This document shows positions 39,639 through 50,077 of a stretch of 64,000 nt of DNA, piece after piece. Under the pieces are notes generated by a model. It did no database searches and had not been told where the DNA came from. It was given only the letters and a program-made list of their open reading frames with translations. The first letter of the stretch is position 1. Every line of letters begins with the position of its first letter. Source of the DNA: Myxococcales bacterium (GTDB taxonomy: Bacteria; Myxococcota_A; Polyangia; Polyangiales; Polyangiaceae); the NCBI GenBank assembly GCA_016794345.1, contig JAEUKE010000150.1, forward strand, positions 1 to 64,000, in the 5' to 3' direction. A program made the translations under genes and the position numbers.

Positions 39639-41834
39639 TCACTTGCCCACGAGGTCGAACTGTTCGAGGTGGTATTCCTTGCGCGGGGTGAGCTCGATCC
39701 GGCGCTGGTAGCGACGCTCGGCCTCCACCACGGCGGCGCGCTCCTCGTTCTTCAGGCAGTCGATCACCGCCGGGTGCGCGTTCACCACCACATTGTATCC
39801 TCGAAGGCTCATGCGTTCCCGCTTGATCTGCCTGAGGATCTCGTAGGCCACGGTCTGCTTGGACTGGAGGTTGCCCGTCCCGTCGCAGTAGAAACACGGC
39901 TCGTTCATGAGCCGGCCGAGGCTCTCCCGGGTGCGCTTGCGGGTCATCTCGATGAGCCCGAGCTCGCTGATCCGGTTGAGCGTCGTCTTCGCCTTGTCCT
40001 TCGCGAGGAGCTGCTCGAGCTTCCGGCGCACCTTCTCGCGGTTCGCGGCGCGCTCCATGTCGATGAGGTCGAGGATGATGAGCCCGCCGATGTTGCGGAA
40101 GCGGAGCTGGTAGGCGATCTCTTCCACGGCCTCGAGGTTCGTCTGGAGGATGGTCTCCTCCAGGTCCTTCGAGCCCTTGCCGACGAACCGCCCCGTGTTG
40201 ACGTCGATCGCCGTGAGGGCCTCCGCCTGATCGATGATGAGGTGACCGCCCGAGGGCAGCGGCACCTTGCGGCTCAGCGCGCGTCCGATCTCGTCTTCGA
40301 TGCCGTAGGCGTCGAAGATGGGCTCCTCCCCTTCGTAGAGCTCGATCGCGCCGGCGCGCTCGGGCATGAACATCTCCACGAAGTTGCGGAGCCGGACGTA
40401 CTCCTCCTTCGAGTCGATCACGATCTTCTCGACGTCGTCCGTGAAGTAGTCGCGCGCGGTCTTCAGGACCAGGTCGAGCTCCGTGTAGACCTCCGCCGGG
40501 GCCTTGCGCACCTCTTCGCGCTTCTTGACGATCTCACCCCAGAGGCGGACGAGGTAGCCGACGTCTTGCTTGAGCGACTTCTTCGTGAGCCCCTCGGCGA
40601 GCGTGCGCACGATCAGCCCGCCCTGCGGCGGCTTCATCGCCTCGATCGCCTCGCGCAGGCGTCCGCGCTCCTTGTCGGAGCCGATTCTCTTGGAGATGCC
40701 GATGTGCTCGACGGTCGGCAGGTAGACGACGTAGCGGCCGGGCAGCGAGATGTGGCTCGTCACGCGGGCGCCCTTCGTGCCGATGGGCTCCTTGGCGACC
40801 TGGACCATGATCTCCTGGCCCTCGCGCACGACCTCCCGGATGGGCGTCGACTTCGAGACGCGGAGCGGATCCTTCGGGCGACCGTTGCGGCGGTCTTCGC
40901 CCTTTCCGTCGCGGCGGCGACCGTCACGGCCGCGACCGCGGTCGTGTTTTCGAGGCTCGGCCGCGGCAGGCTTCGGCTCGGGCGGAAGCTCGCGATCCTT
41001 CGTGCGACCGCGCCGACGGGTGCGACCGCCGCGGCGAGCCCGGGCCGCGCGCTGCCCCGGCTCCTCCACCGAGGCGACGGTCGCGGGCGCTTCATCGGCG
41101 GCCGCGAGCGGGGCGGCCTCGCCCTCGGCGCCTTCGCCTTCTTCTTCGGCGGCGGCGTCGGCAGCCTCACCTTCGGCGGCCTCGCCTTCGTCGGCTTCGC
41201 CTTCGGCGTCCTCGCTCTCCGAGTCACCCTCGGCGATCACTTCCGCGTCCTCGTCGTCGGCGGCGGCCTCGGCCTCGTCGCTCTCGGCGTCGAACGCGAC
41301 GTCGACGTCGTCTTCGTCGTCGTCCGTGGAGCCAGCTTCCTCGTCGTCGGCGGCGGCCTCGGCCTCTGCGGCGTCGGCCTCGAGATCGGCAGGCTCGGCA
41401 TCGAAGTCGACGTCGACCTCGACGTCGGCCGTACCGGTCGCGGCCAGCGAAGACTCGGCCGGCGCGAGCAGCGGGCGGTCGCTCGGGCGCGGCGGCGGCG
41501 GGGCTTCGGCGTCGGGCATCGCGGCCTGATCCGTGATCGCCTCGCGCTCCTCCTCCGTCTTGGTGCGACCTCGATGACCGGAGAGGTAGGCCTCGAAATC
41601 GTCGGGCCGGATCAGATCCTCGACGTGGAGGAAGGCCGCGCGCTCCTCCCCGATGTCGATGAACGCTGCCTGCATCCCAGGCAGGACTCGGCTCACCTTG
41701 CCGAGGTAGATGTTGCCTAACGTTCCGCCGGAGGAGTGACGCTCGATCTGGAGCTCGGCGATGATTCCGTTTTCGATGAGGGCGACGCGGGTTTCGCGGA
41801 TGTCGACGTTGATGACGAGTAGGTTCTTGGCCAC
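39639..41834 (-). CDS. rng: RNase E/G family endoribonuclease with large S1-domain insertion
   Basis: A 731-residue Rne/Rng nuclease involved in mRNA and rRNA processing. The start is GTG 41834, giving MAKNLLVINVDIRETRVALI. The S1 fold begins normally (GNIYLGKVSRVLPGMQAAFI) and resumes at VREGQEIMVQVAKEPIGTKG, but about 250 residues are inserted between (about 80-335). The first part is very acidic (Glu/Asp/Ala), the second very basic (Arg-rich). The RNase H-like catalytic core has ALTAIDVNTGRF and GGLIILDLIDM with both Asp ligands. The zinc-link motif is CFYCDGTG (a single CxxC). No C-terminal degradosome scaffold is present. It is the first gene of the minus-strand run to nusB. Confidence 0.95.
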   Translation of the reverse strand: MAKNLLVINVDIRETRVALIENGIIAELQIERHSSGGTLGNIYLGKVSRVLPGMQAAFIDIGEERAAFLHVEDLIRPDDFEAYLSGHRGRTKTEEEREAITDQAAMPDAEAPPPPRPSDRPLLAPAESSLAATGTADVEVDVDFDAEPADLEADAAEAEAAADDEEAGSTDDDEDDVDVAFDAESDEAEAAADDEDAEVIAEGDSESEDAEGEADEGEAAEGEAADAAAEEEGEGAEGEAAPLAAADEAPATVASVEEPGQRAARARRGGRTRRRGRTKDRELPPEPKPAAAEPRKHDRGRGRDGRRRDGKGEDRRNGRPKDPLRVSKSTPIREVVREGQEIMVQVAKEPIGTKGARVTSHISLPGRYVVYLPTVEHIGISKRIGSDKERGRLREAIEAMKPPQGGLIVRTLAEGLTKKSLKQDVGYLVRLWGEIVKKREEVRKAPAEVYTELDLVLKTARDYFTDDVEKIVIDSKEEYVRLRNFVEMFMPERAGAIELYEGEEPIFDAYGIEDEIGRALSRKVPLPSGGHLIIDQAEALTAIDVNTGRFVGKGSKDLEETILQTNLEAVEEIAYQLRFRNIGGLIILDLIDMERAANREKVRRKLEQLLAKDKAKTTLNRISELGLIEMTRKRTRESLGRLMNEPCFYCDGTGNLQSKQTVAYEILRQIKRERMSLRGYNVVVNAHPAVIDCLKNEERAAVVEAERRYQRRIELTPRKEYHLEQFDLVGK

Positions 41835-42233
41835 GGATCGGGGGCGCGTCGGCCGAGAGGCCCAGACGCGCGGGGGAAGATGGGGTGGGGTCCAGAACGC
41901 GGGCGCACGCACCGAGTGAAGGCCCGCGCGCCGGTCACGCAGACCAGCTTCGACCCCGCATGGATGGGATCGTGGGCGATGAGCATCACGAGGTGGGGGG
42001 GCCCGGCCCTGGACGGGACGGGAGGCCGCACCCGGGAGGTGCGGGGCAAAACAGAAAACCTTTGAGTGTGCGGGCGCGGGCCCAAGCCCGAAGCCGCCGA
42101 GCGCATCCCCAACCCGAGGAACAGAGGTGGACCGAGGAGCTGCGCTGCCACGAGGGCGCACCCCCGGAGGCCAGTCTTTCGTATGCCGGCAGAGGACCGG
42201 ACGCAACCCCCGCCGCCCCTTTCCTGACCCCAA
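41835..42233. other. Intergenic region and probable leader of the RNase E/G operon
   Basis: About 400 bp upstream of rng with no convincing gene. It probably holds the promoter and a long untranslated leader, as RNase E genes are often autoregulated through such leaders. I saw no clear promoter boxes or riboswitch. Plus-strand open frames across it have no protein character. Confidence 0.5.
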
Positions 42234-42278
42234 GCACAAACAAAACGACGAGCCCCCGGGTGAAACACCCGAGGGCCG
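42234..42278 (-). terminator. Intrinsic terminator of the lipoprotein gene at 42347
   Basis: On the minus strand the stem GACGGCCCTCGGGTG pairs with CACCCGGGGGCTCGTC around a TTT loop (42245-42278), with two small bulges. It is followed by CGTTTTGTTTGT, a proper U-rich tail. It lies about 70 bp after the lipoprotein stop and should separate that gene from rng. Confidence 0.85.
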
Positions 42279-42346
42279 TCGGTTACGTCCCCTTGCCGCG
42301 ATGGGCCCCTACGGAGCCACCGCAGAGAGAGGGGACGTGCTCAAGC

Positions 42347-42853
42347 TCACATGCAGACGTTGGCCGCGTCGCAGTTGTTCGGGCACTCGCCGCAGATCGA
42401 GCAGCTCGCGGCCGCGATGAACGCGTCGTCGGTGTCCGGGTACATGTCCGAACAGGCCTGGAAGCAGGCGTCGTCGTCCGCGGCACAGGCCTGGTTGCAG
42501 GCGAGGTACGCGTCGTAGTTCGGGTCGTTCGCGTAGGCCTGCCACTCCGCCGAGCAGTTGCCGGTCTGCGTGCAGATGATGCAGTCCGTGCAGATCTGGG
42601 AGTCGATCGTGCCGGCCGTGCCGTCATCGCACATTCCCATGCCCGTCGTGGTGGTGTTCATGCCGGTCGTGGTCGTCATGCCGCCGGTCGTCGCCTTCGT
42701 GGACGAGCTGGTCGACTTCGTCGTGCTGGACGTCGTGTCGCCACCCGAGCCACCCGAGCCACCGCTGCCGCCGTCGCCGCTGCTATCGCCGCAAGCGAAC
42801 GCCGCGGAGAGCAAGCCGCCAAGTGCCAGAACCGAGAAAAGCTTGAGCTTCAT
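42347..42853 (-). CDS. Ser/Thr/Gly-linker lipoprotein with Cys-rich C-terminal domain
   Basis: A 168-residue lipoprotein. The signal MKLKLFSVLALGGLLSAAFAC is followed by a Gly/Ser run and a long Thr/Ser-rich linker (to about residue 72). A C-terminal domain with about 13 Cys follows (ICTDCIICTQTGNCSAEWQA, CNQACAADDDACFQACSDMY, CSICGECPNNCDAANVC). GGAGG lies nine bases before the ATG. The layout (anchor, stalk, disulfide domain) is typical of myxobacterial surface proteins; the role is unknown. The gene has its own terminator, and an attenuator-like hairpin in front. Confidence 0.85.
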   Translation of the reverse strand: MKLKLFSVLALGGLLSAAFACGDSSGDGGSGGSGGSGGDTTSSTTKSTSSSTKATTGGMTTTTGMNTTTTGMGMCDDGTAGTIDSQICTDCIICTQTGNCSAEWQAYANDPNYDAYLACNQACAADDDACFQACSDMYPDTDDAFIAAASCSICGECPNNCDAANVCM

Positions 42854-42890
42854 AATTCAAAACCTCCAAAGAATCCGTCGCGTAAACCCG

Positions 42891-42915
42891 AAAAAAATCA
42901 GCGGCACTCGCCGCT
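42891..42915 (-). terminator. Terminator/attenuator-like hairpin before the lipoprotein gene
   Basis: On the minus strand AGCGGC-GAGT-GCCGCT is followed by GATTTTTTT. This is a strong intrinsic terminator only about 40 bp before the lipoprotein ATG at 42853. It may end transcription from mutS2. If the promoter lies upstream of it, it would act as an attenuator. Confidence 0.75.
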
Positions 42916-43261
42916 CAACCCGTCGCCCCCCTCGAATGCGAGGGCTGAGCTTGCGCTCAAACGGCGCGGCACCCTACCAGAAGAGGGCGCGCCCCGTGGA
43001 GAAAATAGTGCGTGCTCTGTGAAAGGATTGCCGCAAGTCAGGGTCGGGCCAGGCAGAGCAAGACCTGACAAGCGAGAGAGTAGCGCGCGGATTGGTGCCC
43101 TGCAAGACTGTCGTATCGTCATGAAGAAGCTGCGGGCGGCGTTCATCCCTCGCGAGAGTCTTCGACGGACGCGTTCACGGCAACTTCAACGAGACCGGCA
43201 AACATGCCGATGATTCCGTGACACGAGCGGCTTCTCCGTCATGGCGGATGCGGGCGGCCCC
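42916..43261. other. Intergenic region between mutS2 and the lipoprotein gene
   Basis: About 345 bp without a convincing gene. It is less G/C-rich in places than the surroundings. A weak dyad GTCAGG/CCTGAC lies near 43040-43073. A promoter for the lipoprotein gene may be here (for example around 42990-43020), but I cannot place it with confidence. Confidence 0.4.
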
Positions 43262-45727
43262 TCAGCGGAGCCAGACCACCGTCACGCCGTCGCCGCCCTC
43301 GCGGGGCTCCCCAGCACGCAGGCGCTCCACGTAGGCGCTGCCCTTCAGCGCTTCGCGCAGCGTCTGTCGAAGCGCGCCGGTGCCGTGGCCGTGGATGAGG
43401 AACGCGACGCGGCGGCCCGCGCCGACGCAGCGATCGAGGAACTGCTCGGCCATGTTGAGCGCCTCGTGCGCGCGGAGGCCGCGGAGGTCGACGGTGTTGT
43501 CGGAGGTCTGGAGCGGGAGATCGGGATCGGCGGCGGCGTCGAACACGATGGAGGCCCGCGGTTTGTCGGCCTGCTTGGGCTTCGGTCCGCCGCCCTTCTT
43601 CGAGCGGCGCACCTCGCCGACCGCGGTGACGAGCTTGAGCGGCCCGGCTGCGACGCGGAGCTGGCCGCTCGGCATCACCTCGAGCACCTCGGCGTCGGTC
43701 CGGAGCCGCGGCACGAACACCTTCATGCCGACCGCGATCTCGTGGATCGACATCGTCTGCTCCTCCTCGGGAGAAGGCGCCCGAGCCTCGAGCGGACCGC
43801 CGATCGCCACCTTGCCGGCGACCTTGTCGATCGCCTTCGACGCGTCGGCCACGGCGCGCTCGTCGAGCTTCTGCGTTCGTAGCCGCGCCTGGGCAGCGCG
43901 AAGCTCCTCGCGGGCGCGCTTGATGCCCGAGAGGAGCTCGTCCGATTCACGGACGGCCGCGTTCCGATCGCGCATCGTGATGCGCTCGCGCTCGCGGTCG
44001 AGCTCGGCGCGCGCGTCCGCCAGCGCGGCCTTCTGCTGCTCGACTTCGTCGCGCGCCGCCTCGACGGCGCGGCGCTCCGTGGCGAGCTGCTCGACGACGC
44101 GCGCGACGCTCGCCGACGCGCTCTCGAGGGCCGACTCGGCGCGCTCGACGACGGCGCGAGGAATGCCGAAGCGCCTCGCGACGGCGAGCGCGCTCGACGG
44201 CCCCGGCACGCCCGTCATGAGCTTGAACGTCGGCGACATGGTCTCGAGATCGAAGCCGACCGAGGCGTTGACGAAGCGCTGGTCCGAGAGCGCGAGCAAC
44301 TTCAGCGCTTCGTAGTGCGTGGTGCAGGCGACGGCGCCGCCGCGGTTCGCGAGCGACTCGAGGACGGCCGTGGCGAGCGCCTCACCTTCGCGCGGGTCGG
44401 TCCCCGACGCGACCTCGTCGAGGAGCACGAGCACGCCGTCGTGCGAGCGATCGAGCACGTCCGCGAGGTTCTTCACGTGTGCGCTGAAGGTCGACAGGTT
44501 CTTGGCGATGCTCTGATCGTCGCCCACGTCGGTGAGGACGAGATCGAAGAGCGCCACGCGCGAGCCCTCCGCGGCAGGCACGGGCATCCCGAGCCGCAGC
44601 AAGACCGCGGCGAGCCCCACGGTCTTCAAGGCGACGGTCTTTCCGCCGGCGTTGGGCCCGCTCACCACGAGGACGCGTCCCGCGCGCACGGCGATGTCGC
44701 TCGGAACGACGTCGACTCCGTCGAGCGCGAGGATGGGGTGGCGGGCGCGCACGAGCTCGACCACGACGTCGTGACGCGTATCTCCTTCGGGGATCTCCGG
44801 GTTGAACAGGCGCAGATCGACGGCGAGCTTCGCCTGCGCGCCGCGCAGATCGGCGTGGGCCAGAGCCTCGGCGGCCGCCGCGATCCCGGTCGCGGCTTCG
44901 CCCACGAGCGCGGCGAGCTGCGCGAGGACGATCTCCTCCTCGCGTCGCACGGACGCGTCGAGCACCTTGTGCCGGTTGCCCATGCTCACGACGATGCGCG
45001 GCTCGACGAAGAGCGTGGCGCCGGCGGCGCTCGCCCCGTGGACGATGCCAGGGAAGCGCTCGTGTGCGTCGCTCCGCACCGGCAACACGTAGCGCCCGTC
45101 GCGCTCGGTCCAGTAGGAGTCGGAGAGCACGCTCGAGTAGCGGGCCACGAGCTCCTCCAGGCGCCTCACGATCCGCTCGCGCGAGGACCTGAGCTCGGCG
45201 CGCAGCTCCGCGAGCCGCGGAGACGCCGCATCAGCGACAGTACCGTCAGGCTCGATGCACCGGGCGATCTCGGTGGCCAAGGTGTCCAGGGCCGGGTCGG
45301 TGTCGCACGCGCGGGAGAGGAGCGGCGCCGCGTCGCGGTGTGTCTTCAGGAACTTGCGGAGCGCGCGCGCCGCGCCGAGCACCTTGCCCACCGCGAGCAG
45401 CTCCTCGCTCGAGAGCGAAGCCCCGACCCGCGCGCGCGCCAGCGCCTCGTCGAGATCGGGTAAGCCGCTGCGCGGCAAGAGCTCACCTCGGTCCTCCAGC
45501 CGGCGCGCCTCGTCGATCTCGCCCAGCGAGGTGAGCACCGACGCTCGCGCCGAGAGCGGCGCGAGCGCGAGGGCGAGCCGCTGACCGGCCTCGCTGGCGC
45601 AACGAGCAGCGAGCGCGTGCAGCACACGATCGAGCTCGAGGTCCGCTCGGGTCTTCAGGGGGACGGAGAGCGAGCTCGTCTCGTGGCTGACTGGCTCGTT
45701 GTCCGCGGAGACGTCGTCGGGGAGCAT
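43262..45727 (-). CDS. mutS2: MutS2 endonuclease/ATPase
   Basis: An 821-residue MutS2. This family acts on recombination intermediates and rescues collided ribosomes rather than doing mismatch repair. The core and clamp helices are followed by the ATPase domain with Walker A SGPNAGGKTVALKT, the signature DDQSIAKNLSTFSAHV, Walker B VLVLLDEVASGTDPREGEAL, and THYEALK. A coiled-coil region (about 520-640), a KOW-like segment and a C-terminal Smr nuclease domain (DLRGLRAHEALNMAEQFLDR, FLIHGHGTGALRQ) complete it. ATG 45727 is the chosen start; the open frame continues upstream into the sigma54 gene in another frame. Confidence 0.95.
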   Translation of the reverse strand: MLPDDVSADNEPVSHETSSLSVPLKTRADLELDRVLHALAARCASEAGQRLALALAPLSARASVLTSLGEIDEARRLEDRGELLPRSGLPDLDEALARARVGASLSSEELLAVGKVLGAARALRKFLKTHRDAAPLLSRACDTDPALDTLATEIARCIEPDGTVADAASPRLAELRAELRSSRERIVRRLEELVARYSSVLSDSYWTERDGRYVLPVRSDAHERFPGIVHGASAAGATLFVEPRIVVSMGNRHKVLDASVRREEEIVLAQLAALVGEAATGIAAAAEALAHADLRGAQAKLAVDLRLFNPEIPEGDTRHDVVVELVRARHPILALDGVDVVPSDIAVRAGRVLVVSGPNAGGKTVALKTVGLAAVLLRLGMPVPAAEGSRVALFDLVLTDVGDDQSIAKNLSTFSAHVKNLADVLDRSHDGVLVLLDEVASGTDPREGEALATAVLESLANRGGAVACTTHYEALKLLALSDQRFVNASVGFDLETMSPTFKLMTGVPGPSSALAVARRFGIPRAVVERAESALESASASVARVVEQLATERRAVEAARDEVEQQKAALADARAELDRERERITMRDRNAAVRESDELLSGIKRAREELRAAQARLRTQKLDERAVADASKAIDKVAGKVAIGGPLEARAPSPEEEQTMSIHEIAVGMKVFVPRLRTDAEVLEVMPSGQLRVAAGPLKLVTAVGEVRRSKKGGGPKPKQADKPRASIVFDAAADPDLPLQTSDNTVDLRGLRAHEALNMAEQFLDRCVGAGRRVAFLIHGHGTGALRQTLREALKGSAYVERLRAGEPREGGDGVTVVWLR

Positions 45728-45756
45728 GGCGCCGTTCGCGGCCTCGCTCGATCGGG

Positions 45757-47664
<1,908 letters not shown>

Positions 47665-47730
47665 GCGAAGCGGCAGGATAGCAAACGCGGGCGGCGCTCT
47701 CGCCCACTTCGGCAATCTGCCTGTAGTTTC

Positions 47731-47765
47731 CTCCCCCGGCCCCTCCACTCACGTGGAGGGGAGTC
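47731..47765 (-). repeat. G/C hairpin repeat, family member
   Basis: On the minus strand ACTCCCCTCCACGTGAGTGG, then AGGGGCCGGGGGAG. It sits between the stop of the glycine-rich membrane protein gene and the sigma54 activator gene, in the position of a terminator. Confidence 0.6.
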
Positions 47766-47767
47766 TG

Positions 47768-48982
47768 TCACCAGACGCCGTTTGCGGCGAAGCCGTAGCC
47801 CGAAGGGTCCCCGTTGATCCCGACGCCCATCGGGGTGGGCGCGACCCCGAGCAGCGTGGGTCGATCCACGGGCAAGGACTCGCCGAGGCCGCCCGAGCCG
47901 CCGTCGGGATCGGCGAGCCAGAAGCCGAGACCGGCGCCGAGGAGCCCGCCGATCCCCTGGGCGATGAGGCCGGTCCGCGGATCCGCGTCCACGCCGAGGT
48001 AGATGAAATAGATGGGCGTCGTCGCCGCCGCGCCGATGGCGAAGCCGGCCCAGCCGAAGCCGATCTGCTCCCACGACGGGACGTAGGCGAGCGACGCGGC
48101 GCCCGAGCCGATGAGGCCCACGCCGTAGCCGATGAGCCCGCCGATCATGATCGCGCCGTCCGCGTTGTTTGTGAGGTTGCCCTGGCTGCCGGCGCCGCCG
48201 AACGCGCCGCCCACGGCGGTGCCCATGGTCGTGGCGGAGAGCACGAACATGCTCGTCTTGGGGGACGGCTCCATCAGCGCGCCGGCGAGGATGCCGGCGC
48301 CGCCGCCGACGACCGAGCCCACGAACGTGGCGCGTCCGAGCCCCGCGAAGCCCCACTGACCGGAGCCGCGCGAGTTGAGATCGTGCACCGCCCACACGCC
48401 GAGGCCGGCGCCGCCGCCGAGCCAGAGACCGGTCGCGATGGCGGCGGGCAGGCCACGCGGCATGCCATCCATCACGTAGTCCGCGATGAAGACACCCACC
48501 GGCGCGATGGCGCCGAACAACGCGGGCATGATGATGCCGAGGCCGGGGTTTTCGATCTCCGCCTCGACATCCAACCAGACGCCCGTGCCGATACCCCAGG
48601 CGATGGAGGTTCCGTAGAGGTACCCAATCTCGAGGGTGGTGGACTTCTTCTTCTTCGGCGGGACGTAGCCGCCCTGGCCGACCCCGCCTTGGCCGTACCC
48701 GCCTTGGCTCGGCGCGCACCACTGGCCCGGCGGGCAGCCGTATCCGCCTTGAACCCCGCCTTGCACGCCACCTTGCGCGTACGGCGGCGGGGGCGGGTTC
48801 CACGTACCCTGCTGCTGCTGGGGCGGCATTTGCTGAGCCTGCGCCGGAGCCGCGACGCACAACGCCGCTGCGAGGAGGACGCACGCCCCCCCCTCACGCA
48901 GTGAGGGGGGCCGTGGGGGAGAAACGACAGGGATCAGCCTCTCGACCAGACGGCGCAGCAATGACCCGCTCGACCAGATCAC
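47768..48982 (-). CDS. Glycine-rich multi-span membrane protein
   Basis: A 404-residue protein. GTG 48982 overlaps the gpsA stop (GTGA). The first 30 residues include SPPRPPSLREGG, a translated G/C hairpin repeat. They precede a signal-like segment (ACVLLAAALCVAAPAQAQQ) and a Gln/Pro/Gly/Tyr-rich stretch with GGVQGG and GGYGQGG repeats. From about residue 115 on there are several Gly/Ala-rich hydrophobic segments (GIIMPALFGAIAPVGVFIAD, GGLIGYGVGLIGSGAASL, GIGGLLGAGLGFWLAD) that look like membrane helices or glycine-zipper segments. No family is recognised. The start is uncertain because of the hairpin. Confidence 0.7.
   Translation of the reverse strand: MIWSSGSLLRRLVERLIPVVSPPRPPSLREGGACVLLAAALCVAAPAQAQQMPPQQQQGTWNPPPPPYAQGGVQGGVQGGYGCPPGQWCAPSQGGYGQGGVGQGGYVPPKKKKSTTLEIGYLYGTSIAWGIGTGVWLDVEAEIENPGLGIIMPALFGAIAPVGVFIADYVMDGMPRGLPAAIATGLWLGGGAGLGVWAVHDLNSRGSGQWGFAGLGRATFVGSVVGGGAGILAGALMEPSPKTSMFVLSATTMGTAVGGAFGGAGSQGNLTNNADGAIMIGGLIGYGVGLIGSGAASLAYVPSWEQIGFGWAGFAIGAAATTPIYFIYLGVDADPRTGLIAQGIGGLLGAGLGFWLADPDGGSGGLGESLPVDRPTLLGVAPTPMGVGINGDPSGYGFAANGVW
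48885..48921 (+). repeat. G/C hairpin repeat, family member (inside CDS)
   Basis: CCCCCCCTCAC and GTGAGGGGGG arms around GCA, followed by CCGTGGGGGAG. On the opposite strand it is read as SPPRPPSLREGG in the glycine-rich membrane protein. Confidence 0.65.
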
Positions 48983-49980
48983 CGCTCGCTCCGCAGCTCG
49001 CGGGTCATGATGCTGACGACCGCCTGACGGGCGTCCTTGTCTTGGTAGAGGACCTGGAAGACCTCGTGAGTGATGGGCATCTCGACCTTCTCCCGCACGC
49101 TGAGGTCGTACGCGCTCTTGGCGGTTTTCACGCCCTCGGCCACGTGCCCGAGGCCCGCGAGGATGTCCGGCAGCTTGCGGCCCTGGCCGAGCGCCATGCC
49201 CACGGTGCGGTTACGGGAGAGATCGCCGGTGCAGGTGAGCACGAGATCGCCCATGCCCGAGAGACCCGCCACGGTGAGCGGGTTGCCGCCAAGCCGGGTC
49301 GCGAGCTGCCCGATCTCGAAGAGGCCACGCGTGATCATGCCGGCGCGCGAGTTGTGGCCGAGCCCGAGGCCGTCGATCGCGCCCGCCGCGATGGCGATCA
49401 CGTTTTTCATCGCGCCGCCGATCTCCACGCCGACGACGTCGTCCGAGCTGTAGACCCGGAGCCGCTCGCTCGCGAAAGCCCGCTGGACGGACTGCGTGTT
49501 GCCCGCGTCTTTCCCGGCGACGACCACCGCGGTGGGCATCTGCATCGCGACCTCCTTCGCGAAGCTCGGGCCGGAGAGGTAGGTCAGCCGGGGCTCGATG
49601 TCTTTCCCGAGCACGTCGCAGAAGACCTGGCTCATGAGCATGAGCGTGTCGTTTTCGATCCCCTTGCTGGCGCTGCAGATGAGCGAGCCCTTGGGGAGGA
49701 TCGCCTTCACCTTCTGTGCGGTCTCGCGGATGGCGTGAGAGGGGACGACGAAGGTCACGATCTCCGCCCCGTCGAGCGCCTCCTCCAGCGAGCTCGTCGC
49801 CGTGAGGTTCGGGGGCAAGTGGAAGGCCGGCAGGTAGCGCCGGTTTTCCCTCGCCTCACGGATGTCCGCCGCGAGCTTGTCTTGGTGCGCCCAGAGCTTC
49901 GTGTCGAAGCCCTTCTCCGCCAGGACCTTCGCCAGAGCGGTTCCCCAAGCTCCAGCGCCGAGAACACAAGCCTTGCCCAT
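48979..49980 (-). CDS. gpsA: NAD(P)H-dependent glycerol-3-phosphate dehydrogenase
   Basis: A 333-residue GpsA that makes sn-glycerol-3-phosphate from dihydroxyacetone phosphate for phospholipid synthesis. The Rossmann motif is KACVLGAGAWGTALAKVLAE, followed by FVVPSHAIRE, SASKGIE, YLSGPSFAKEVA, and the catalytic region IGGAMKNVIAIAAGAIDGLG with GHNSRAGMITRGLFE. ATG 49980 gives the full-length enzyme; an open extension upstream is not conserved. It is coupled to the glycine-rich membrane protein by a GTGA overlap. Confidence 0.96.
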   Translation of the reverse strand: MGKACVLGAGAWGTALAKVLAEKGFDTKLWAHQDKLAADIREARENRRYLPAFHLPPNLTATSSLEEALDGAEIVTFVVPSHAIRETAQKVKAILPKGSLICSASKGIENDTLMLMSQVFCDVLGKDIEPRLTYLSGPSFAKEVAMQMPTAVVVAGKDAGNTQSVQRAFASERLRVYSSDDVVGVEIGGAMKNVIAIAAGAIDGLGLGHNSRAGMITRGLFEIGQLATRLGGNPLTVAGLSGMGDLVLTCTGDLSRNRTVGMALGQGRKLPDILAGLGHVAEGVKTAKSAYDLSVREKVEMPITHEVFQVLYQDKDARQAVVSIMTRELRSER

Positions 49981-50077
49981 GGGATCTGCGACGGTATCAC
50001 GCCGAACGAGGCTGAGAAGCGCCGAGCAGCAAGGCGGCGTCGAAGGTCGTGCCAAGACCGCGCCGCTTTGATACTCG

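Noticed and set aside
39375..41720. Long plus-strand open frame opposite RNase E/G
   Set aside because: The opposite strand encodes a full RNase E/G with catalytic motifs; the plus frame has no domain and low-complexity Val/Leu/Gly content.
39638..42233. FMN riboswitch for the rib genes
   Set aside because: The rib genes follow rng and pilZ with almost no spacing, and I could not find RFN-element sequence upstream of ribE or in the rng leader.
43022..43261. A short gene or small RNA between mutS2 and the lipoprotein gene
   Set aside because: Only a weak dyad was seen, with no start, ribosome site or convincing fold, so it is listed as intergenic.
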